A stretch of 64,000 nt of DNA from an uncultured Carboxylicivirga sp. (lineage in GTDB: Bacteria; Bacteroidota; Bacteroidia; Bacteroidales; Marinilabiliaceae), in the NCBI RefSeq assembly GCF_963674565.1, contig NZ_OY771430.1, forward strand, positions 1,674,001 to 1,738,000, read 5' to 3'. Each line of letters begins with the position of its first letter. Position 1 is the stretch's first letter. Both the position numbers and the translations under genes were made by a program. Of the stretch, positions 9,104-16,087 are shown piece after piece. Under the pieces are notes generated by a model, which was given only the letters and a program-made list of their open reading frames with translations, ran no database searches and was not told where the DNA came from.

Positions 9104-10438
9104 ATGAACACAATCCTTATCATATATCCCCACTGGCATCCGGCAAACCTGGCAGGCGTGCAACGTCCCCGGTTAATTGGTAATTATCTGAAAGAACTGG
9201 GCTGGCTACCTCGTGTATTAACGGTTGATGCTGGTTATTTTGAAGAATCACCTGATCCTGATTTCGAAAAGACTTTTTCGGATGATTTTAGCGTTACACG
9301 AGTTAAAGCCTTTAAAGTAAGTAAGCCCCGTTTAATAGGTGACATTGGTTTAAGAGCCTTTTATCAGTTATATAAAGAAGCCAGGAGGATCATTAATAAC
9401 GAACCAATCGATTTTATCTGGCTACCCATCCCCAGTTTTTATAACGCCGTCTTGGGTAGACTTCTTTACGAAAAAACAAAGATATCATATGGCATTGATT
9501 ATATCGATCCATGGGTACGGGATATCAGTAACCAGAATAACTTGCGGGCAAAACTTAGTCAATGGATTGCTCGAGTATTAGAGCCCATCGCCATAAAAAA
9601 AGTCAGCGTAATTAGTGGTGTCAGTACTCCCTACTATGCTCCCGCTATCCAACGTAATTTCCCCTCAATAGCTAATAAGCTACTAACTACTGACTTCTCT
9701 CTTCTGACTAATAAAATCCTAAACCCTAACACCCAAAAACCTATATCCCACGTCGCCATGCCCTACGGCTTCGATCCCAACGATCATAAAATAAAATTAG
9801 AGAACTTGACCTATCCTTGGGAAAGTACTCTCCTAAATCCTAAATCCTATCACCTAAAACCTAAAATCTGGCTCTACGCCGGTGCCTTCCTACCCAACAG
9901 TCATATTCTACTGGATTCCTTTTTTAAAAGCATATCAGAGTTACGAAAAGAAGGAAAATGGGATAAAACTATTCAACTTTGGTTTATTGGTACCGGTCAA
10001 TACCCTGCAAAGCGCATAACATCCTATGCAGAGGATCATAAGATCAGTGATATCGTATTCGAAAAGCGGGAACGTTATCCATTCCTTCAGGTACTTAATT
10101 TTCTTTCAGCCGCTGATACAGTGATGATTATTGGCAGCACCGAAGAACATTATACAGCCAGTAAAACATACCAGTCACTACTCAGCCAAAGACCTGTAGT
10201 AAGTGTTTTTCATCATAAGAGTAGTGCTGTGAAAGTAATGGAAGATTGTAATGCAGATCAATATACTGTCAGATACAAACCGGAGATGACAGAAAATGAT
10301 TTGGTTATGGAATTTAAAGCAGTACTCTCAAAAAGACTTTCAGACCAGGACTGGAAACCTGATTTATCAGCACTGGATCAATATTCAGCAAAAGAAAGTG
10401 CCCGGAAGTTAGTGGAAGCGTTAGAAGCTGTAATTTAG
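9104..10438 (+). CDS. Glycosyltransferase, GT4-like, with in-frame low-complexity insertions
   Basis: 444-residue predicted sugar transferase. The N-terminal motif YPHWHPANLAGVQRPRLIG resembles the FPP..GG..R pattern of the glycosyltransferase at 1880, suggesting the two are related. The C-terminal domain has IQLWFIGTG and EEHYTASKTYQSLLSQRPVV, the nucleotide-binding region in GT-B enzymes. Residues ~189-216 and ~243-256 are encoded by CTAA/CCTAAATCC-type low-complexity DNA (9670-9750 and 9830-9869) and look like inserted loops between domain elements. The frame is intact. It lies between the two four-helix-bundle genes. Confidence 0.78.
   Translation: MNTILIIYPHWHPANLAGVQRPRLIGNYLKELGWLPRVLTVDAGYFEESPDPDFEKTFSDDFSVTRVKAFKVSKPRLIGDIGLRAFYQLYKEARRIINNEPIDFIWLPIPSFYNAVLGRLLYEKTKISYGIDYIDPWVRDISNQNNLRAKLSQWIARVLEPIAIKKVSVISGVSTPYYAPAIQRNFPSIANKLLTTDFSLLTNKILNPNTQKPISHVAMPYGFDPNDHKIKLENLTYPWESTLLNPKSYHLKPKIWLYAGAFLPNSHILLDSFFKSISELRKEGKWDKTIQLWFIGTGQYPAKRITSYAEDHKISDIVFEKRERYPFLQVLNFLSAADTVMIIGSTEEHYTASKTYQSLLSQRPVVSVFHHKSSAVKVMEDCNADQYTVRYKPEMTENDLVMEFKAVLSKRLSDQDWKPDLSALDQYSAKESARKLVEALEAVI
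9670..9750 (+). repeat. Intragenic low-complexity insertion 1 in the 9104 glycosyltransferase
   Basis: Y-rich repeated words (GCTAATAAGC, CTACTAACTACTGAC, CCTAAACCCTAACACCC) more like the intergenic spacers than the flanking coding DNA. They encode a Leu/Thr/Asn-rich loop. Confidence 0.6.
9830..9869 (+). repeat. Intragenic low-complexity insertion 2 in the 9104 glycosyltransferase
   Basis: Tandem CCTAAATCCTAAATCC and CACCTAAAACCTAAAATC words. They encode LLNPKSYHLKPKI just before a beta strand (WLYAGAF). Confidence 0.6.
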
Positions 10439-10463
10439 AGTTAACAGTTTTCAGTAGTGAGTT

Positions 10464-10838
10464 ATGAGTACTATAAAAAGCTTTAAGGAGTTAATTGTCT
10501 ATCAGAAAGCATTCCAGCTATCTATGGATATTTTTGAAGATTCAAAAGAATTTCCCAAAGAAGAAAAATATGCTCTGACGGATCAAATGAGACGATCATC
10601 ACGTTCGATATGCTCGAACATAGCTGAAGCCTGGGCTAAAAAGATTTACCCAAAATTGTTTGTCAATAAAATTTCTGATTCTTTGGGTGAAGAATATGAA
10701 ACTGAAGTATGGTTAGAATATGCCTGGAAATGCAATTATGTAACAGAAGCAAAATATCAGAAGTATATTGAATCATATAATGAAGTTCGCAAAATACTAT
10801 TAGCTATACTATCACATCCAGAAAAATTCAGCAGATAA
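10464..10838 (+). CDS. Four-helix-bundle protein, second copy of a different subgroup
   Basis: 124 residues with FKELIVYQKAFQLSMDIFE (7-25), LTDQMRRSSRSICSNIAEAW (38-57) and a C-terminal helix, again the 23S-rRNA-insertion/Avd-like family. It is clearly diverged from the protein at 8669 (NIAEA against NIAEG, a basic QMRRSSRS in place of the LEAAAAS stretch), so the two are not a recent tandem duplication. It starts 26 bp after a glycosyltransferase stop and is flanked on both sides by low-complexity DNA (10439-10463 and 10839-10882) whose words are partly inverted. Probably it binds nucleic acid; its job here is unknown. Confidence 0.82.
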   Translation: MSTIKSFKELIVYQKAFQLSMDIFEDSKEFPKEEKYALTDQMRRSSRSICSNIAEAWAKKIYPKLFVNKISDSLGEEYETEVWLEYAWKCNYVTEAKYQKYIESYNEVRKILLAILSHPEKFSR

Positions 10839-10882
10839 TCAATACTTATCAAAAGTCACTAACAACTTCCTACTCACAACTA
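10839..10882. repeat. Low-complexity spacer right of the second four-helix-bundle gene
   Basis: Words such as AAAGTCACTAACAAC and CCTACTCACAACTAATG. They partly mirror AGTAGTGAGTTATGAG at 10452-10467. The start codons of this gene and of the next glycosyltransferase both fall inside the repeat words. Confidence 0.5.
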
Positions 10883-12142
10883 ATGACTAAAAAAAAGCGT
10901 CTGGCCATTATCTCCACCCACCCTATCCAGTACAATGCCCCCTGGTTTGCCATGCTCCATAAACGGGAAAACTGTCATTTAACGGTGTTTTACACCTGGC
11001 CACAGGCCATTGAGGGATTCAACGACCCGGATTTCAATCAGAAAGTACAATGGGATATTCCCTTATTAGATGGATATAACTATGAATTGGTAGATAACAT
11101 TAGTCAACATCCCTCATCAAAAAGGTGGAGTGGCATAGACAACCCTACTTTAATTAAGAATGTAAAAGATTATACCCCTGATGCTATCCTTATATTTGGA
11201 TGGAAATTGAAAAGTCATTTTCAGGTGATGCGTCATTTCAAAGGTAAAGTACCTATCTGGTTCAGGGGTGATAGCACCTTATTAGACCATGATATCCAAA
11301 CCTTTTCTCAACTATTCAACTCTTCAACTCTTCAACTCCCGATTGTTATCGGGAGCAACACAACAAAACAACTCTTAAAATTTAAAATTCGTCAATTCAC
11401 ACTTAAATACGTCTACCGCCATATTGACAAAGCCTTATATGTAGGCACCAATAGTAAAAATTATTTTTTAGCACACGGATTAAAAAACCATCAATTGGTA
11501 TTGGCTCCCCATGCCATCGATAATCATCGATTTAATGGTAACAAAGAGGATGAGTTTGAACTAAAAGCTCAGCAATGGCGTCTGGAACTTGGCATACAGC
11601 CAGAAGATCAAGTGGTTTTATTTGCCGGCAAACTGGAGCCAAAGAAAAATCCTTTACTCCTACTCAATGCAATTCAACAATTAAACTCCCAATCGTTATC
11701 AGGATCAGCAATTCAACCAATTAAACTCATTTTCATCGGATCCGGTCCTCTTGAAAAAAACCTGAAACACCTTTCACATGGTGATCCCAACATCTTCTTT
11801 ATTCCTTTTGTGAACCAAAGCCAGATGCCCATAGCATGTCGTTTGGGTACAATTTTTTGTTTACCATCTCAAGGACCTGAAGAGACCTGGGGATTAGCCG
11901 TTAATGAAGCCCTGGCCTCAGGCAGACCTGTTCTGGTGAGTGATAAGGTGGGTTGTGCAGTTGATATTGTTACACCTGCTGTTGGACGAATATTTAAATC
12001 CAATACTAAAATTGAGCTTCTCGCTTGTCTAAATGAATTGCTTCAATCCAACATACAACCTGATACCTGTCAAAAACACATTGCAAATTGGAGCTTTGAG
12101 GCTATTTGCCAAAGTATTGAATCAGAACTATCAGAATTATAA
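10883..12142 (+). CDS. Glycosyltransferase family 4 with in-frame repeat insertions
   Basis: 419 residues. The second Rossmann domain has the GT4 signature GKLEPKKNPLLLLNAI (the phosphate-binding K/E strand), LIFIGSGPLEKNL and the E-x7-E motif in PEETWGLAVNEALASGRPV, whose glutamates bind the nucleotide-sugar. Two insertions are visible. One (11303-11355, residues ~141-158) contains an 8-bp-stem hairpin, CTCCCGAT..ATCGGGAG. The other (11669-11728) is a tandem duplication of about 39 bp with a degenerate form of the same core. Both are loops, the second immediately before strand LIFIG. The reading frame is otherwise normal. Confidence 0.88.
   Translation: MTKKKRLAIISTHPIQYNAPWFAMLHKRENCHLTVFYTWPQAIEGFNDPDFNQKVQWDIPLLDGYNYELVDNISQHPSSKRWSGIDNPTLIKNVKDYTPDAILIFGWKLKSHFQVMRHFKGKVPIWFRGDSTLLDHDIQTFSQLFNSSTLQLPIVIGSNTTKQLLKFKIRQFTLKYVYRHIDKALYVGTNSKNYFLAHGLKNHQLVLAPHAIDNHRFNGNKEDEFELKAQQWRLELGIQPEDQVVLFAGKLEPKKNPLLLLNAIQQLNSQSLSGSAIQPIKLIFIGSGPLEKNLKHLSHGDPNIFFIPFVNQSQMPIACRLGTIFCLPSQGPEETWGLAVNEALASGRPVLVSDKVGCAVDIVTPAVGRIFKSNTKIELLACLNELLQSNIQPDTCQKHIANWSFEAICQSIESELSEL
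11303..11355 (+). repeat. Intragenic repeat with CCCGAT/ATCGGG hairpin
   Basis: TCAACTCTTCAACTCTTCAA tandem words run into CTCCCGAT-TGTT-ATCGGGAG (11336-11355), an 8-bp stem with a 4-nt loop. They are in frame in a glycosyltransferase gene and are the same core type as the palindrome at 6636-6653. Confidence 0.75.
11669..11728 (+). repeat. 39-bp tandem duplication inside the 10883 glycosyltransferase
   Basis: The 20-bp word at 11669-11688 is repeated with one added base at 11708-11728. Between them lies CCAATCGTTATCAGGATCA, a degenerate CCCGAT-GTT-ATCGGG core. In the protein, AIQQLN is echoed by AIQPIK. Confidence 0.7.
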
Positions 12143-12370
12143 CATTCAACTTTTCAACTATTAACTTTCAACTCTTCCAATATCCAACCTTCATCTTTCA
12201 TCCTTAATCATAATCATCCCCAGATTTGACTACGCTAATTGTCAATTAGCAGATTAAAAAGATTCCATTATTATTCAAGTAAGATCTCTTTACTTCTTCT
12301 CTCCTTTCTTTTCAACTCTTAAACTTTCAACCTTAATCCCTAATCCTTCCCTGATAACCATCGGGGCTTT
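12143..12370. repeat. Intergenic low-complexity repeat block
   Basis: Repeated TTCAACT, TTTCAAC and CCTTAATCC words plus a degenerate palindromic core near 12350-12367. The same kind of sequence appears inside neighbouring glycosyltransferase genes. Confidence 0.65.
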
Positions 12371-12381
12371 ATTCATATATT

Positions 12382-12606
12382 CATTCTTAAAGCCTTTAAT
12401 CCAACCTAAAGAGTTTTAATCTCATTCTGGAAAGGATTGACCTTATTCTGAAAATATTAAGGTGAAATTTAAGAGGTTTGAGGCCATTCTGGAAAGGGAT
12501 TAGGTCATTCTTAGAGGTTTTAACTGAATCCATAGAGGTCTGGCTTCATTCTTAGAGGTTTCGTGCCATTCTTAAAGGGTTTAAGTCATTCTGGAAAGCT
12601 GGCACT
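12382..12606. repeat. Degenerate tandem array, ~11 units of 20-21 bp
   Basis: Units begin near 12382, 12402, 12423, 12443, 12464, 12485, 12506, 12526, 12547, 12567 and 12587. The consensus is approximately CATTCTTAGAGGTTTTAGGT, with variants CATTCTGGAAAGG. Spacing is constant at 20-21 bp, although sequence identity between units is only moderate. There are no unique spacers between units, so this is not a CRISPR array. Confidence 0.75.
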
Positions 12607-12643
12607 TATGTTAATACGAAATCTGTTATTGGGAATTTTACAA

Positions 12644-12683
12644 ATTCCTCAATGGCAGCAGGCGAAAGCCGTATTGAGGAAAT
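12644..12683. other. Hairpin with 8-bp stem
   Basis: TCCTCAAT (12646-12653) pairs with ATTGAGGA (12673-12680) across a GC-rich interior (GGCAGCAGGCGAAAGCC). It could be a remnant of a small mobile element or an RNA structure; no further support. Confidence 0.45.
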
Positions 12684-12685
12684 CC

Positions 12686-12741
12686 CGATATAGAAAATCT
12701 TACATTGCAGCTCTGCTGTAATGTCTAGATATTCTTTATCG
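12686..12741. other. Extended imperfect hairpin
   Basis: The core ACATTGCAG (12702-12710) pairs with CTGTAATGT (12716-12724), with one G-U pair. The flanks CGATATAGAAAATCT and AGATATTCTTTATCG continue the stem imperfectly. Role unknown. Confidence 0.5.
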
Positions 12742-12801
12742 AATTGGAATTTTGACGAAGTCTAATGACAATTTTGGGTTAATCTAAATTTTTATATCAC
12801 G

Positions 12802-12837
12802 AAAAAAAAGAGCCAATGCATGCACCGACTCTTTTTT
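12802..12837 (-). terminator. Intrinsic terminator, leftward gene at 12856
   Basis: AAAAAAGAGCC and GACTCTTTTTT form a stem around a 12-nt loop, with a T-run on the minus strand. It lies 19 bp past the stop codon of the minus-strand gene. The A/T symmetry means it could act in both directions. Confidence 0.75.
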
Positions 12838-12855
12838 GATTAATACAATTGCCTA

Positions 12856-13605
12856 CTAAATCATAATTGTCGAATCTTTATCTTTCGCTTTCTGTTGGTT
12901 ATACATTTGTTGGTTAAATTTGCTGACATACCCCTTCAGACGATTTTCATCCCTCCAGAATAAGTACTTTCCACAAGCACGGATCTCATCAACCAGTTGC
13001 TTAAGCAAGGTGTACACTTGATTACGAATAGTTAAAGCTTCATTGTCTTCCTGCTTATCACCATTGGCCATGGCCCTAAGATCAGCCATTTCTTCCGATA
13101 GCTGAGCTGCCCGTTCTATCTTCGTCATATCATAATTGATACGCTGCAAAGGCTCAGGATTGGATCGTCCCATCACGGCCAGGTCATTCAGATCCTGTAT
13201 CATATCAGCGCTTCCTCCACCTTCGTTGATGGTATTCAGCTGTACCAGCAAGTCATCAAACTGACTATAGGCATAGCGGAAGGCATGGATCATCTCATCA
13301 CGCAGATTGAAGGCAGCCGGAGATTCGTCTTTCCAGCGTTGTTCCGCATCTTTACGTGTTTTAAGGTTCTCCATCCAGATAGACTGAGCTTCTCGTGTCG
13401 CCCCGATAGTCACATCCAGGTTATCAAGGATGTTTTCATCCAGACCCGCCGCCAGCAGGGCTTCTTTGTCTTTTAGAGCCCAGTGACGTAAATCCTCTGA
13501 TTCCTGCAAGAATATACCTATTGGCATATAAGGTGTTTTAATGGCACTACTTTCGAGAGCCAGGGCCTCGGCTAATTTAGCTTGATAATGTTCAGCATTA
13601 CTCAT
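12856..13605 (-). CDS. Hypothetical helical protein
   Basis: I do not recognise this protein. With the start at the ATG at 13605 (MSNAEHYQAKLAEALA) it has 249 residues; a longer in-frame extension to 13650 has no support. It is soluble, almost entirely predicted helix, acidic, rich in Ala/Glu/Asp, with no signal peptide or membrane segment. The segment EIRACGKYLFWRDENRLKGY near the C-terminus is the most distinctive. Its DNA is visibly more GC-rich than the neighbouring sugar genes, and it stands alone, bounded by a terminator and a 509-bp upstream gap. It may be a chromosomal or acquired gene unrelated to polysaccharide synthesis. Confidence 0.7.
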   Translation of the reverse strand: MSNAEHYQAKLAEALALESSAIKTPYMPIGIFLQESEDLRHWALKDKEALLAAGLDENILDNLDVTIGATREAQSIWMENLKTRKDAEQRWKDESPAAFNLRDEMIHAFRYAYSQFDDLLVQLNTINEGGGSADMIQDLNDLAVMGRSNPEPLQRINYDMTKIERAAQLSEEMADLRAMANGDKQEDNEALTIRNQVYTLLKQLVDEIRACGKYLFWRDENRLKGYVSKFNQQMYNQQKAKDKDSTIMI

Positions 13606-14114
13606 AATTTTAGTAATTTTGAAATTAGTAATGGAAGCCCGCAGGACCATAGCACGCTCTGGAAAGTATGATATGTGATCCGGCGGGTTTCTTTAATTAT
13701 CATAGTAATTTAGTGTATGTTAAACAAAATATCCACCCGGATATGACTAAACTTATCAAAACAAGGACTAAGGTGATAAAATCAATGATAGATAAGCAAT
13801 TTTTGATGACAAGTTAATTTTACTTTACTTAACTGTCTAAACAGATACTTAATTAGAATCAAATATCTTCTAAAGGTTCTTTAATCTACAAACCTATTAT
13901 AATTTTGCCTTTCTAAAATTAAGAATAAGAACTAATTGCTTTATTTGATGGTGTGAATACTATTTTCTGTGAGACCTTAAGGTATAAAGAGAAAAATAGG
14001 CAATTACTTAATATTTATCTCTTTATTACTGTGTTTCAAGGATTGGCAACAACAATTCATTTTCTGTTGCAGGAATTCAATCGGAGCATTAATCACTAAC
14101 CATTATCCTCGCTC
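13606..14114. other. 509-bp gap with no gene seen
   Basis: AT-rich DNA between two leftward genes. I see no open frame of useful length, no tRNA and no strong hairpin. It probably holds the promoter of the 12856 gene at its left end and the downstream region of the 14115 glycosyltransferase at its right end. Confidence 0.6.
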
Positions 14115-15212
14115 TTAAAAACTGACATACACTTCGGCATATTGCCTGGCTATCATGGAGACTGCAAATCGTTTAACATTTTCAAGACCTTTTTCAACCA
14201 GAATATTTCTCAACCCTTCATTCTCAAAACTATTGCTAATTGCTAGTCGCAAATCATCAATCTTATAAGGATCAACTAAGAAAGCTCCTTCACCAGCCAC
14301 TTCTTTCATGGAGCCCACATCAGAAGTAATCACAGGTCGTCCGATGGCTTGTGCTTCTATAATAGGCAATCCAAAACCTTCGTAAAAACTGGGAAAGCAC
14401 AAGATGTCACATCGCTTATAGGCATCCAGTATTTGCTCATAAGGCACCTGAATCAGGTTTTCAATATCCAGCTGATACTCATCCTCCAAAGCCTTTTGCT
14501 GCTCAGTCATTTTACCCACTACAATAAGTTTAAAGTGCCCAGTGTCTGGTGCATGGTGCTTATTCTTTCCTGGACGGCTATCGGGGCTCCTGTCTTCTAC
14601 CTCGTCAACTTTTAAACTTTTCAACTTTTCGACTTTTCGACTTTTCAACTGAAAAACCGCCTCAAACACCCCTTCTACATTCTTATTATCTTTGGTCCCC
14701 ATCACAAGTATATGTGGACATTCACTATTAAATTCTTTAGGAGAATAGTTAATCTTATCGGGCAAAGGATTGTGAATTACTTTTATTTTAACCGGATCAC
14801 AACCCGTCCATTTAATAAGCTGTTCTTTGGTATGATTGGATATGGCAGTCACAACCTGGGCCCTTCTCACCGGAATCTTAACCCATAAATATTTTAAAAT
14901 TGCCAGTTGCCATCCTTTATATTGAGTCAATGATTCCAGATCATGATAAGTTACCACCAGGCCTTTTCTGGGTAATGCCAAAGCTATAAAAGTAATATCT
15001 CCGGTTATATGATTAATAGCCCCTTTATTTCGCCAGACTTCAACCAATGCCTTTATTCGCCCCCACCAACCATTGGTTCCAGTTTTTAATTGGTAAGAAT
15101 GATGTTCAACTTCTGGAGGAAGATTATTTATTATCTGCTCAAATACCTTTTCGATTGAAAAATACTGAGGCTGTGGTTTGCGGAAGAAGAATGTTACGTT
15201 AACTTTTTTCAA
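14115..15212 (-). CDS. Glycosyltransferase family 4 with repeat insertion and doubtful start
   Basis: About 365 residues. Typical GT4 features: HDLESLTQYKGW and AISNHTKEQLIKW in the first domain, HILVMGTKDNKNVEGVFEAV in the linker, and the E-x7-E motif in SFYEGFGLPIIEAQAIGRPV. Residues ~196-232 (LKSRKVEKLKSLKVDEVE onward) are encoded by a low-complexity tract (14531-14651) and sit just before strand LIVVG. The only in-frame start is TTG at 15212. An ATG at 15222 would fit if the A6 run (T6 at 15204-15209) were one base shorter, so an indel in the homopolymer or a true TTG start are both possible. Confidence 0.85.
   Translation of the reverse strand: MKKVNVTFFFRKPQPQYFSIEKVFEQIINNLPPEVEHHSYQLKTGTNGWWGRIKALVEVWRNKGAINHITGDITFIALALPRKGLVVTYHDLESLTQYKGWQLAILKYLWVKIPVRRAQVVTAISNHTKEQLIKWTGCDPVKIKVIHNPLPDKINYSPKEFNSECPHILVMGTKDNKNVEGVFEAVFQLKSRKVEKLKSLKVDEVEDRSPDSRPGKNKHHAPDTGHFKLIVVGKMTEQQKALEDEYQLDIENLIQVPYEQILDAYKRCDILCFPSFYEGFGLPIIEAQAIGRPVITSDVGSMKEVAGEGAFLVDPYKIDDLRLAISNSFENEGLRNILVEKGLENVKRFAVSMIARQYAEVYVSF
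14531..14651 (-). repeat. Intragenic low-complexity insertion in the 14115 glycosyltransferase
   Basis: On the coding strand, AAGTCGAAAAGTCGAAAAG-type tandem words are followed by a half palindrome, CCCCGATAGCC, and an AGTGCCCAGTGTC-like word. All are typical of spacers in this locus, here in frame. Confidence 0.7.
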
Positions 15213-15240
15213 TGTATTTCATAATTATCACACCAACTTG

Positions 15241-15276
15241 CCTACCTGTCAGCGTCAGCAGACCTGACAGTGTTGG
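15241..15276. repeat. REP-like hairpin after the RAYT stop codon
   Basis: CTGTCAG (15246-15252), an 11-nt loop CGTCAGCAGAC, then CTGACAG (15264-15270): a perfect 7-bp stem. It ends 12 bp before the RAYT stop codon at 15288. The same stem-loop layout occurs three times inside that gene. Confidence 0.8.
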
Positions 15277-15287
15277 CATTTTGGTTA

Positions 15288-16073
15288 TTAATCAAAAATA
15301 TCTTCATCAAAATCAATTGATTGATGACATGCTCTAAAATTATTAATATCTCCAAAATAATCTTCCATACAACGCTGATAAATGGGATTAGTTCCAGTTA
15401 AATAATCAAGATAACTACTCCATCCATATTCTAAAGCGTTGGATACAAAACCATGGTGTACAGGATTAGTATGAATATAAATTAGCAGGTTCTTCAGGTA
15501 TTCATTTGAATCAACACGCTTACGTTTAAAAGGCCTTTCAAACAAAGCTCCATGTCTGTTGTATCTTGTAATGTAATATTTTGCATAAGCATTAAAAAAA
15601 TGAGAGAAATGTCTTGTTGCATCCGGCAACCTGACAGTGTCTAACCTGCCAGCATCAGCAGATCTGACAGGGTTAGACAAATCGTTTTCTTTTAACGCTG
15701 ACGGGCCTTCGGCGCCGTCAGGTAAAGAAACCGTTTCCCATTTATTTATTTCTAACCCGACAGCGTCTTTAGACCTGTCGGCGTTAGAAATAGTAACATC
15801 AGATGACCTGACAACGTTTTGTGCATGAGTCTTTATAACTTCCTCCATTGAATACCTATACTTCACATTCTCTTTAATCCTCACCAATAAATGAAAGTGA
15901 TTTGGAAGTAATACGTAGGAATAAATCTCAGCAATAGGATCAATATATTTCTCATATAGTAATAACAAATGTTTATAATCATCTTCCATAATAAAGAGAT
16001 TACAACTATTAATACCTCTGTTATAAATGTGATAAAAACTTCCCGGGTCTATTTTTTCTAATGGTTGCGACAT
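15288..16073 (-). CDS. REP-associated tyrosine transposase (RAYT, Y1/IS200-like) with internal REP hairpins
   Basis: 261-residue single-strand DNA transposase-like protein. N-terminal FYHIYNRGINSCNLF, the HUH metal site NHFHLL (His59, His61), then FSHFFNAYAKYY (156-167) with the expected catalytic tyrosine region, GALFERPFKRKRVDSNEYL and YIHTNPVHHGF. RAYT proteins are domesticated single-copy relatives of IS200/IS605 transposases that act on REP hairpins. Residues ~87-150 are not part of the family fold: they are encoded by REP-like hairpins (15627-15817) inserted in frame. No TnpB, no IS ends and no second copy are visible. It lies between two glycosyltransferases on the same strand. Confidence 0.9.
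   Translation of the reverse strand: MSQPLEKIDPGSFYHIYNRGINSCNLFIMEDDYKHLLLLYEKYIDPIAEIYSYVLLPNHFHLLVRIKENVKYRYSMEEVIKTHAQNVVRSSDVTISNADRSKDAVGLEINKWETVSLPDGAEGPSALKENDLSNPVRSADAGRLDTVRLPDATRHFSHFFNAYAKYYITRYNRHGALFERPFKRKRVDSNEYLKNLLIYIHTNPVHHGFVSNALEYGWSSYLDYLTGTNPIYQRCMEDYFGDINNFRACHQSIDFDEDIFD
15627..15820. repeat. Cluster of REP-like hairpins inside the RAYT coding sequence
   Basis: Three hairpins with 7-bp stems. 15646-15670: CTGCCAG / CTGACAG, 11-nt loop, with outer CTAACC/GGTTAG. 15698-15721: CTGACGG / CCGTCAG, 10-nt loop with inner GCC-TTC-GGC. 15757-15781: CCGACAG / CTGTCGG, 11-nt loop, with a 10-bp outer stem TATTTCTAAC/GTTAGAAATA. Half copies lie at both ends (CCTGACAGTGT at 15630-15640 and CCTGACAACGT near 15804-15816). 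The whole block keeps the gene in frame. Confidence 0.85.
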
Positions 16074-16087
16074 ATCATATCTAACCG

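Larger units (their letters stand above)
12143..12855. other. 713-bp non-coding stretch at the convergence of the two cluster arms
   Basis: No convincing coding frame. From left to right: Y-rich low-complexity DNA (about 12143-12370, words such as TTCAACTTTTCAAC and a degenerate CCCTGATAACCATCGGGG), an array of 20-21 bp degenerate tandem units (12382-12606), two hairpins (12644-12683 and 12686-12741), and a terminator (12802-12837) for the leftward gene that follows. Confidence 0.75.

Noticed and set aside
8669..10838. Diversity-generating retroelement, because of two Avd-like proteins
   Set aside because: No reverse transcriptase, template repeat or variable-repeat C-type lectin gene is present. 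The family also occurs alone.
12382..12606. Possible CRISPR array
   Set aside because: Units are 20-21 bp and directly adjacent, with no unique spacers between them, and no cas gene is in the window.
15288..16073. Complete IS200/IS605 insertion sequence
   Set aside because: No TnpB and no left/right end pair flank it, and REP-like hairpins around it favour a RAYT.
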